From Salinimicrobium gaetbulicola (GTDB lineage Bacteria > Bacteroidota > Bacteroidia > Flavobacteriales > Flavobacteriaceae), in the NCBI RefSeq assembly GCF_042676025.1, contig NZ_JBHTJP010000032.1:744001-808000 (forward strand): a stretch of 64,000 bases of DNA, written 5' to 3'. The position numbers and the translations under genes are program-made. Numbering within the stretch: the stretch's first letter is position 1; every line of letters starts with the position of its first letter. The notes beneath the pieces are model-generated. The model did no database searches, had not been told where the DNA came from, and saw only the letters and a program-made list of their open reading frames with translations. Of the stretch, positions 42,017 through 49,420 are shown one piece after another.

Positions 42017-42424
42017 CTAGTTAGTTGGGTAAATAAAATTAATATTCAGTTCAATTTCCGGATGCAGACTGTATAACACAGGGCAGGTTTTCGCTGCACG
42101 CTCTAAAATGGTCTGTTGCTTTTCAGTATATACTTCAGGAAAATTTACCACCACTTTGATTTTCGAAATTCGTCGGGGATCAGAAGCCATAGTTTTAGTT
42201 ACTTCCGCAAAAGCACCTTCAACATTTAATTTATGATCCCTGGCCTTGATCCCGATTATGGTAAACATACAACCGGCAAGTGCAGTAGCCACCGTATCTG
42301 TAGGAGAAAAAGCCTCTCCTTTTCCTTCATTATCAACAGGTGCATCTGTTATAAAATTGGCAGAACTTTGCAGATGTTCACATTCCGTTCTTAAGTTCCC
42401 GAGATAAGTTACTTTGGAAGTCAT
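42017..42424 (-). CDS. OsmC family peroxiredoxin-like protein
   Basis: A 135-residue OsmC-fold protein, expected to reduce organic hydroperoxides with two cysteines. Both redox cysteines are present at positions 52 (AGCMFT) and 114 (KTCPVLYSL). The N-terminal beta-sheet begins VTYLGNLRTECEH, and the helix with C52 follows TDTVATALAGC. The spacing of the two Cys fits the YhfA/OsmC subgroup. It starts 3 bp after the stop of the LysM protein gene, so these are co-transcribed. Cofactor reductant unknown. Confidence 0.88.
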   Translation of the reverse strand: MTSKVTYLGNLRTECEHLQSSANFITDAPVDNEGKGEAFSPTDTVATALAGCMFTIIGIKARDHKLNVEGAFAEVTKTMASDPRRISKIKVVVNFPEVYTEKQQTILERAAKTCPVLYSLHPEIELNINFIYPTN

Positions 42425-42427
42425 GAT

Positions 42428-44332
42428 CTATCTAACAACTTTTAGGTTAAGATCCCTGTCATATGCCATTATATAGATAGCCTTATTTTGGTAACCTCCG
42501 GAAAGTTTTGTCTCATAATTGAATTTATTCTCAACGTACTGAGTTGTCCCTTCTTCATTAAGTGAACTATACAGATCTTCTGAAGATGCTAGTCTTAATA
42601 ATAAGTCATAGGTCACATCAAACCCTCGAACAGCGTACGTATTTGGAACCACTCCGTATTTCTTTACGTATTTATTAATGAAGGCGCTATTTTCAGCAGT
42701 ATACACACGGTCTACTGAGGGATAATGAAATGAAAGTTTACCTAAGTGATTATTTGATATATTATCACTGTCAAAAGAGTTGTTTTTATCTGTGGTCATT
42801 AAAGTGACCTTATACTTATCTACCAGGGAATTCAAATAAGAAGTTGTATTGCTTAACACCCCGATCTTGGTCGCTTCCAGGATGACCCAGTTAGGCTTGC
42901 CTTCTACCAATGCAGCCATAAGCTCTTCCTGATCAATAAAACTTCCTTCTTTAGGATCCACGATCTTAGCCGAAGGGAAAAAGCTCATCAATTCTCTCTT
43001 TTTGTCTGCAGATGCGGCATCAGCAATGATGACCAAATTCTTTCCTTCCGCATTCTCTGATATAAACGAGATCATTGCCTGGGTCAACATTTCATCGGTA
43101 GGCCTTGCCTGCAAGAAATTACCCAGTGAGTTTACCTGCTTATTTGTAAGCGGGGAAATTACAGGAACATTTTTGAACTGTAATGCAGAAGCAGCAGCCT
43201 CAGCTGTGGATTGAAGGATAGGACCTATCACTACATCTGTATTGCTGAAATCATTTGAATTGATGATCGCGTGAACTTTTCCTGCGCTCTGTTGCGTGTC
43301 ATAAGTATTTACACGTGTTGAGATCCCTATATTCTTCGCTGAATCGACAGCCATCAAAACTCCACTGTAGAAATCCAAAGAGATTTGAAGCACCCTGTCT
43401 TTTTTGATCCTTTCGGTTGAATTATTGGAAGTATCGGTCTTTACAACCTTATCCAGATTAAAAGGCAGCATGACAGCCACATTCTTGGTATCAAAGTTCG
43501 AGAGGCGTCTTTCAAGATTTACGATCTCCTCAGCTTCAAATTCCAAAGTTTCCGGTACCTCCTTGTTCGGGATCTTTAAGACCATCCCCGACTTTAGCCC
43601 ATCGGCCAGAGCAGGGTTCAACGTTACCAGCGAATCTCTGCTAATTCCGAAACGACGGGTAAGGCTGAACAAGGTCTCCTGCGGTTTTACCATATAGTAT
43701 TTGAAAAGGTCACCCTCAACATCCACTACTTTTTCCACATTTCCATTTCTCACCTTCAGCACCATTCCCGGTTGCAGGCTCTCCAAATTCGGATTAAGAC
43801 GTTGCAGATCGGCAATAGTAATGTTGTATTTCCTGGAAATCCCGTATAAAGTTTCCTTCGGAAGCACCACGTGCTCCTTCAATGTAAGATCTAAAGGATT
43901 CGACAAAGACGGATTTTCAGCAATTTGCTCCTCCCTGGTCTTCGGTAAATTGATTGGTATTTGAATGCGCTCTCCTTTGCGAAGCTCTTCAGAATAGAGG
44001 TGCTTATTATATCGCTTGATATCGTCAATACTAACATTATATTGTTGCGAAAGGCTAAAAAGCGTCTCCTTTCTTTTCACCCTGTGGGTTTCAAATTTTA
44101 TATTTTCTGAAACACGTTCTCCAGAAACGGGAACTACCAATTTTGTGTTGGGAGAAATCCCCTTTCGGGCATCAGGATTATATTTAAAAATTGTCTCTTC
44201 GGTTGTGTTGTATTTCCTGGCAATTTCTGCAGTAGTCTCACCTCGCTTTACAATGTGATACTTGAATTGCTGCGCCATCACAGGAACAGTCAACATTTGA
44301 AAAAACAGAAAAAGAACAATTATTTGCTTCAT
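42428..44332 (-). CDS. LysM-repeat protein with periplasmic-binding-like C-terminal domain
   Basis: A 634-residue exported protein. Signal peptide MKQIIVLFLFFQMLTVPVMA, then four LysM repeats: HIVKRGETTAEIARKYN, HRVKRKETLFSLSQQYN, HVVLPKETLYGISRKYN and YMVKPQETLFSLTRRFG. These bind peptidoglycan. The rest (about residues 275-634) is a type I periplasmic-binding-like domain: FDTKNVAVMLPFN, VVIGPILQSTAEAAASAL, NVPVISPLTN, and NLVIIADAAS. Such a pairing of LysM with a ligand-binding fold suggests an envelope sensor or transport-related role, but it is inference. The ATG at 44332 is preferred over 44353. The start is just upstream of the guaA stop overlap region, implying co-transcription with guaA. 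Confidence 0.82.
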   Translation of the reverse strand: MKQIIVLFLFFQMLTVPVMAQQFKYHIVKRGETTAEIARKYNTTEETIFKYNPDARKGISPNTKLVVPVSGERVSENIKFETHRVKRKETLFSLSQQYNVSIDDIKRYNKHLYSEELRKGERIQIPINLPKTREEQIAENPSLSNPLDLTLKEHVVLPKETLYGISRKYNITIADLQRLNPNLESLQPGMVLKVRNGNVEKVVDVEGDLFKYYMVKPQETLFSLTRRFGISRDSLVTLNPALADGLKSGMVLKIPNKEVPETLEFEAEEIVNLERRLSNFDTKNVAVMLPFNLDKVVKTDTSNNSTERIKKDRVLQISLDFYSGVLMAVDSAKNIGISTRVNTYDTQQSAGKVHAIINSNDFSNTDVVIGPILQSTAEAAASALQFKNVPVISPLTNKQVNSLGNFLQARPTDEMLTQAMISFISENAEGKNLVIIADAASADKKRELMSFFPSAKIVDPKEGSFIDQEELMAALVEGKPNWVILEATKIGVLSNTTSYLNSLVDKYKVTLMTTDKNNSFDSDNISNNHLGKLSFHYPSVDRVYTAENSAFINKYVKKYGVVPNTYAVRGFDVTYDLLLRLASSEDLYSSLNEEGTTQYVENKFNYETKLSGGYQNKAIYIMAYDRDLNLKVVR

Positions 44333-44343
44333 AAATAAGTTTT

Positions 44344-45873
44344 TTATTCCCACTCAATGGTAGCCGGGGGTTTAGAGCTTATATCATACACTACCCTGTT
44401 AACGCCTTTTACACGGTTTATTATTGTATTGGACGTCTTTTGTAAAAATTCATACGGAAGGTTTACCCAGTCGGCAGTCATTCCGTCGGTTGATTCAACC
44501 GCTCGTAAAGCGACCACTTTTTCATAAGTTCTTTCGTCTCCCATCACTCCCACTGAATTCACCGGTAGCAGAATCGCTCCTGCCTGCCAAACTTTATCAT
44601 ATAGCATCCATTCCTTCAATCCTTCAATAAAAATGGCATCTACCTCCTGAAGCACACGGACTTTTTCCGCGGTAATATCTCCAAGTATTCTGATTGCCAA
44701 TCCAGGTCCCGGAAATGGATGTCTTCCCAATAATTCCTTGTCAATCCCCATTTCAGCACCTACGCGACGAACCTCATCTTTAAACAACATTCTTAAAGGC
44801 TCCACCACTTTTAGCTTCATAAAATCAGGTAACCCACCTACATTGTGATGGGACTTAATAGTAGCCGACGGACCATTTACAGAGATAGATTCGATCACAT
44901 CTGGATAAATCGTTCCCTGGGCCAAATATTTTACTTCCTGGATCAAGTGAGCCTCATCATCAAAAACCTCGATAAAGGTCTTACCAATGGCCTTTCTCTT
45001 CCCTTCAGGGTCTGAGATACCAGCGAGGGCATCCAAAAAACGTGCCGAAGCATCGACTCCCTTTACGTTCAAGCCCATGTGCTTGTATTGATCCAGCACA
45101 CTTTCAAACTCTCCTTTTCTCAGTAATCCGTTGTTAACGAAGATACAGTACAGGTTCTTCCCAATGGCTTTATGCAGCAACACGGCTGCAACGGTAGAAT
45201 CCACACCGCCACTTAAACCTAGTACTACTTTATCATCCCCGATCTTCTCCTTAAGATCTGCTACGGTCATATCCACAAATGCTTCAGGCGTCCACTCCTG
45301 CTCAACTTTTGCGATCTTCACAAGGAAATTCTCAAGCAGTTGCTTTCCGTCGGTAGAATGATATACTTCAGGATGGAATTGGATGGCATAGGTATCTTCT
45401 CCATCTATTCTGTAAGCTGCGTTCAATACATCAGGTGTACTGGCGAGTCTCACCCCATTTTCAGGCAATTCCTTGATGGTATCACTATGGCTCATCCAAA
45501 CCTGTGAATTCTCATTAATGTCCTCGAACAGCAATTCTTCAGCTTTGATCACCGAAAGATTAGCCCGGCCATATTCTCTTATTTCTGAAGCTTCCACTTT
45601 TCCGCCGTTGAAATGAGCCAGGTATTGAGCTCCATAGCAAACAGCCAATAAAGGCACCTCTTTCCGGATGCCGGATAGGTCAGGATGCGGTGCATTTTCT
45701 CCTCTCACCGAAAAAGGACTTCCGGAAAGTATTACCGCTTTAAAAGTTGAAATATCTTTTGGAGGATTGTTGAATGGATGAATTTCACAGTAAATATTGA
45801 GCTCTCTCACTCTACGCGCGATCAATTGCGTATACTGCGAACCAAAGTCTAGGATAAGTACGTTGTTTTGCAT
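44344..45873 (-). CDS. guaA: GMP synthase (glutamine-hydrolysing)
   Basis: GuaA, 509 residues, amidates XMP to GMP. The N-terminal class I amidotransferase begins VLILDFGSQYTQLIARRV and holds the catalytic cysteine in AVCYGAQYLAHF. The ATP pyrophosphatase domain has GLSGGVDSTVAAVLL near residue 215, and the C-terminal dimerisation domain ends GVNRVVYDISSKPPATIEWE. The ATG at 45873 is chosen: a TTG at 45879 would extend it by two residues. A TATTTTTGC -7 box ends three bases before this ATG, so the transcript may lack a leader. It heads a minus-strand operon with the LysM, OsmC and DUF922 genes. Confidence 0.97.
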   Translation of the reverse strand: MQNNVLILDFGSQYTQLIARRVRELNIYCEIHPFNNPPKDISTFKAVILSGSPFSVRGENAPHPDLSGIRKEVPLLAVCYGAQYLAHFNGGKVEASEIREYGRANLSVIKAEELLFEDINENSQVWMSHSDTIKELPENGVRLASTPDVLNAAYRIDGEDTYAIQFHPEVYHSTDGKQLLENFLVKIAKVEQEWTPEAFVDMTVADLKEKIGDDKVVLGLSGGVDSTVAAVLLHKAIGKNLYCIFVNNGLLRKGEFESVLDQYKHMGLNVKGVDASARFLDALAGISDPEGKRKAIGKTFIEVFDDEAHLIQEVKYLAQGTIYPDVIESISVNGPSATIKSHHNVGGLPDFMKLKVVEPLRMLFKDEVRRVGAEMGIDKELLGRHPFPGPGLAIRILGDITAEKVRVLQEVDAIFIEGLKEWMLYDKVWQAGAILLPVNSVGVMGDERTYEKVVALRAVESTDGMTADWVNLPYEFLQKTSNTIINRVKGVNRVVYDISSKPPATIEWE

Positions 45874-45875
45874 GT

Positions 45876-45884
45876 GCAAAAATA
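45876..45884 (-). promoter_or_regulatory. guaA -7 box, leaderless geometry
   Basis: Minus strand TATTTTTGC ends two bases before the ATG (TTTG-CAC-ATG... reading). In the Bacteroidota model the start of transcription lies about 4-7 nt past TTTG, so the mRNA may begin at or very near the initiation codon. Confidence 0.5.
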
Positions 45885-46294
45885 GGAATTTGAGGCAATT
45901 TTCCTTGTCACAGGAAAAGAAATTCCAAGTTAATTAAATCCTATTAAAGTCGGGTGAAGAATGAGACCTTAACGTTCCTCTTCACTTTTAGCCGAAACAG
46001 AGAGCTCACGAGCGATAATCTCCTTATTCTCCCGAATGCTTATTCTGGTCTTTACCAAAAGAAAAATTGATATCGAACAAAGAATGAATGCGACAATGAA
46101 GAAAAGTAATTCCAAGTAGGATCTTATGATTTAAGTTCCTCCAAATATCGGGATAAATAGACGAAGTGAGAAATTTAATCGACTAAATACACCTTTTTGG
46201 ATGAAAACTTATCCACAATCAAAACCCTTTAAAAAAAATCAAGTGCCCACTGAAGAATTTCAGCCCAAAAAGTCAATTAAAATGCGCCTTCATT
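45885..46294. other. Intergenic interval upstream of guaA, with a candidate small gene
   Basis: About 410 bp between guaA and the PLP decarboxylase gene. It contains the candidate small membrane-protein gene at 45969-46115 and otherwise no recognised feature; no clear hairpin or tRNA. Confidence 0.5.
45969..46115 (-). CDS. Candidate small membrane protein (48 residues)
   Basis: Minus-strand ORF from a TTG at 46115 to TAA at 45969. It would encode a hydrophobic segment (ELLFFIVAFILCSISIFLLV) followed by a charged cytoplasmic-type tail (KTRISIRENKEII, then ...VSAKSEEER). That is the classic pattern of a single-pass small membrane protein. A start before the hydrophobic segment by TTG is needed; no ATG is present and a stop lies four codons upstream of it. 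It lies 85 bp upstream of the guaA promoter box. Plausible but unverified by homology. Confidence 0.4.
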   Translation of the reverse strand: MELLFFIVAFILCSISIFLLVKTRISIRENKEIIARELSVSAKSEEER

Positions 46295-47680
46295 TTAATT
46301 CATTGTTGCCAGGATCACATCGATATCTTCTTCGGTGGTTTCAGGATTGATAAAGCAAAAACGGGAAATAGTTTCATAGCCCGATTCTCCTTTCCACTTG
46401 GTAGGAGTCACGAGGGCCAAACCGCTCTTGTGATTACGGTAAGTCCAGTCGCGATAATCTTCGGCCGTCCAGCCCTTTCTTCTGAAAAGCACGACTGAAA
46501 GACTCGCCGGCCTAACCAGTTCCAGGTTATCAGCTTCCTCGATCTTTTTTGCAGCGATCTGTGCCAGTTCGATCCCTCTTTCAATAGAATCCCTGTATTT
46601 ATCTGTTCCGTGCATAGCGAGCGAAAACCAAAGAGGCATCCCTCGTAATCTTCGGGTAAGCTGAATTTGATAATCAGCCGGATTAAAGCCCTCTGCTCCT
46701 GGCTCCTTGAAAATTTCAAGATAGGAACCTTTCTGGGAGTGAGCTTCCGCAGCAAGGGCCATATTCTTATAGATCACCGCTCCGCAATCATAAGGTGAAA
46801 AAAGCCATTTATGCGGATCAATGGTAATACTGTCTGCCTGTTCGATACCGTTGAATAAATGCCTCACCGAAGGAGCCGCCAAAGCACCTCCTCCATAAGC
46901 TGCGTCAACATGGAACCAGATATCTTCCCTTTGGCATACCTTTGCTATCGAATCCAGTTCATCAATGATTCCGGCATTGGTCGTTCCGCCTGTAGCCACA
47001 ACTGCAAACAATCGCTTTCTGTCTTTTTCTTCCAACTCCTCTATTGCCGACTCTAAGGCATGACCACGCAGGTTTTCATCCTGGCAGTCGATCATCACAA
47101 CATCTGCATCCATTACTTTTGCCATTGCCTGAATCGAGGAATGTGCGCCATTAGAAGTGAGCAATAAAGCCCTAACCCCAATATTATCACTGCTCTTTTT
47201 TCTCCAGGCTTCCCTGGCCGCAACCATTGCAGAAAGGTTTGCCGCCGTTCCACCACTGGTAAATACTCCAAATGAATCTTTAGGAAGACCTGTAAGGGAG
47301 ACCAGCCATTTCATGGCCTGATTTTCACAAAAGATCCCACCTGCCCCTTCCATCCAGTATGCGCCATGAATACTGGAAGCCGAGGTAACAAGGTCGAACA
47401 TGATTGCCGCACGAGTGGGTGCTGCCGGTACGAAGGCCAAATGTCGCGGATGGTCAATAGGCACGGTCGCCTTCACCAAAACATCCCTGAACATATTGAA
47501 TGCCACTTCACCCCCAATTCCCTTTGGCGTAATGGTTTCTCCAATTTCTTCAAAAAGATCCTCTTCTTTTCTTGGAACCCCCAGTTCGGGCGTAACATTA
47601 GAAATTCGGTCAATGGTATATTTCATTACATCCAGTGTCATCTCTACCAGATCAATGTCTATTTTGTGCATTTTATTCAT
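46295..47680 (-). CDS. PLP-dependent group II decarboxylase
   Basis: A 461-residue PLP-dependent decarboxylase (glutamate/aromatic-amino-acid/cysteine-sulfinate type, group II). The PLP lysine is in ITIDPHKWLFSPYDCG near residue 290. Other motifs: FTSGGTAANLSAMVAARE near residue 139 (phosphate-binding), VATGGTTNAGIIDEL near residue 228, and WFHVDAAYGGGALAAPSVR. The C-terminal part is complete. Substrate is not predicted: aspartate, tyrosine, tryptophan or diaminobutyrate are all possible in this group. Its ATG overlaps the stop of bshC by 4 bp (ATGA), a tight operon. A link to thiol metabolism is inferred only from the overlap. Confidence 0.85.
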   Translation of the reverse strand: MNKMHKIDIDLVEMTLDVMKYTIDRISNVTPELGVPRKEEDLFEEIGETITPKGIGGEVAFNMFRDVLVKATVPIDHPRHLAFVPAAPTRAAIMFDLVTSASSIHGAYWMEGAGGIFCENQAMKWLVSLTGLPKDSFGVFTSGGTAANLSAMVAAREAWRKKSSDNIGVRALLLTSNGAHSSIQAMAKVMDADVVMIDCQDENLRGHALESAIEELEEKDRKRLFAVVATGGTTNAGIIDELDSIAKVCQREDIWFHVDAAYGGGALAAPSVRHLFNGIEQADSITIDPHKWLFSPYDCGAVIYKNMALAAEAHSQKGSYLEIFKEPGAEGFNPADYQIQLTRRLRGMPLWFSLAMHGTDKYRDSIERGIELAQIAAKKIEEADNLELVRPASLSVVLFRRKGWTAEDYRDWTYRNHKSGLALVTPTKWKGESGYETISRFCFINPETTEEDIDVILATMN

Positions 47681-49293
47681 AGGGAAAGGATATCAAATTT
47701 TAACTCTAGGGGTTTTAAATTCTGAATTAGAGTCGGTATTAGGTCATTGCCATATTCCAGGTAGAATTCTGAAAAATTACTTTGTCGCTCCTGTAAACTC
47801 TTATTAGGGAACAGTTCATTTTGGAGATCTGCGATCCTGGAAACCTCATCCTGAAGCTTTCTTTTCTGAGCCTTAAGAAGACGTTGTTCCAGGTTTTCCA
47901 AACCTTTTAATTGTTTTACTTCCTGTGCTTTTACGGCTCCTAAAAAGGATTTTTCTGTTTGATCTGCCAGATCATACAGTTCCTGAAATTGCTTTACCAA
48001 ATGCTCTTTTTGAGGAGTAAAATCAATATTTATATTCGAGATCTGTCGCACCTTTCGGTTGATCAATTCATGGTTTTTCAGGAAAAGCTCCGGAAGGGAA
48101 ATATTCAGTTTTTTTCTTTTCTCGTCCTGCTTTTCGGTTTGAAGCAATGCTGAATTCCGAAGTAATAAGACAGGGAAAGGAATTTCCACTTTTTGAAAAT
48201 ACTCTTTTAATTCGAACCAGTAAGCCAGTTCTCCCCCTCCACCAATGTAACAAAGGTTAGGTAGGATCACCTCCTGATAAAGCGGACGCATGATCACATT
48301 AGGACTGAACTTTTCAGGTTCATTTTCCAGCAGCTTCAAAAGTTCTTCTATAGTCCAGGAAATCTTCTTTTCGTGAACAAAATATTCCCCATCCTTTTCA
48401 ATAATGCGTTCTCTCAAGCCCTTATCCAGGTAAAAAAGATTGATCTCTCTTGGATTCACCTGGACACTGAAACCTTCTTTTTCGAGAGCTTCCATTTTTG
48501 AACGGGTCGTGTTATAGGAAGTCTGTTCCAGAAGTTCCTGTTTCATAAAAGGAACAAAAAGCTGCTTTAGATCCCGATCATTGGCATCAATGATCACCAG
48601 GCCGTAATCCTTGAAAAGCTCGTTTGCAAGGTACCGAGTGGCATCGGCAAGATTATCGTTCTCCAGATATGCTTTTTTAAACCACTCTTTTAATTGATTC
48701 GCATTGGTGGAATTTCCAATTTCCGCGGAAAAAAGTTCGAAAACATTTTCCAGTCCGGCATTGGTCAATTCTCCCACTGCCCCGCCGGCTTCTTCGGAAG
48801 CAGGTGGATTCCACTGGAATTTCTTTCCGTGAAGATTAAAAAAACTAATCTCTTCGAAATCATGATCTTCTGAAGCCATCCAGTAGACCGGCACAAAATT
48901 ATTCTCAGGATTTTTAGCTTTCAGTTCCTTTGCCAGGTTAATAACCGAAACGATCTTGTACAGAAAATAAAGCGGCCCTGTAAAAAGGTTTAACTGGTGT
49001 CCCGTAGTGACCGTAAAGGTGTTATCCTCCTTTAAAAGATTAATATTCTTGTGTGTTTCTTCTGAAACTTCCAGCTGAGAATATTGCTTTTCGAGACTTT
49101 GAACAAGGATCTCTCTATTTTTTCCGTCGGAGGTATTAAAAGATCTTCCCTTCTCATCTATCTGCTCTTTAAAATTATCAATGACAGGATAGCGATGGTA
49201 GAATTGCTTAACATTCTCTTTTTCCTCTATATAATCATTGATCAGGGATGAAAAATAGTTGGTTTCCCGGTAGGATAGAGAATGTTTCTGCAT
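47677..49293 (-). CDS. bshC: Bacillithiol biosynthesis cysteine-adding enzyme BshC
   Basis: A 538-residue BshC-like protein, which in Firmicutes ligates cysteine to GlcN-malate to finish bacillithiol. Bacteroidota homologs are also known. Family features: YHRYPVIDNFKEQ near residue 38, VTTGHQLNLFTGPLYFLYK near residue 100, and YWMASEDHDFEEISFF near residue 137, plus a basic/helical C-terminal coiled coil (LENLEQRLLKAQKRKLQDEV). The ATG at 49293 (MQKHSLSYRE) is chosen because a -7 box (49308-49316) covers the alternative ATG at 49311. bshA and bshB are not in the window. It overlaps the decarboxylase gene. Confidence 0.9.
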   Translation of the reverse strand: MQKHSLSYRETNYFSSLINDYIEEKENVKQFYHRYPVIDNFKEQIDEKGRSFNTSDGKNREILVQSLEKQYSQLEVSEETHKNINLLKEDNTFTVTTGHQLNLFTGPLYFLYKIVSVINLAKELKAKNPENNFVPVYWMASEDHDFEEISFFNLHGKKFQWNPPASEEAGGAVGELTNAGLENVFELFSAEIGNSTNANQLKEWFKKAYLENDNLADATRYLANELFKDYGLVIIDANDRDLKQLFVPFMKQELLEQTSYNTTRSKMEALEKEGFSVQVNPREINLFYLDKGLRERIIEKDGEYFVHEKKISWTIEELLKLLENEPEKFSPNVIMRPLYQEVILPNLCYIGGGGELAYWFELKEYFQKVEIPFPVLLLRNSALLQTEKQDEKRKKLNISLPELFLKNHELINRKVRQISNINIDFTPQKEHLVKQFQELYDLADQTEKSFLGAVKAQEVKQLKGLENLEQRLLKAQKRKLQDEVSRIADLQNELFPNKSLQERQSNFSEFYLEYGNDLIPTLIQNLKPLELKFDILSL

Positions 49294-49307
49294 AGAAATA
49301 AATTTTA

Positions 49308-49316
49308 GCAAATATA
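49308..49316 (-). promoter_or_regulatory. bshC -7 box
   Basis: Minus strand TATATTTGC, an exact TAnnTTTGC match, 15 bp upstream of the ATG at 49293. It lies across the other candidate start (49311) and so helps decide the true one. Confidence 0.55.
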
Positions 49317-49388
49317 CAACTATGCCAGTTGGCAGTAAAATATGAAAAAAGGTTATTAGTCCTTTTTTAATTCTTGCCTAATAAAAAA

Positions 49389-49409
49389 AGCCCGGCAAGT
49401 TGCCGGGCT
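49389..49409 (-). terminator. Terminator of the BNR-repeat gene
   Basis: AGCCCGGCAA / TTGCCGGGCT arms separated by a single base, flanked by seven A on the plus strand (T-run on the minus transcript), 12 bp after the stop at 49421. Confidence 0.9.
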
Positions 49410-49420
49410 CCATTTTCATC

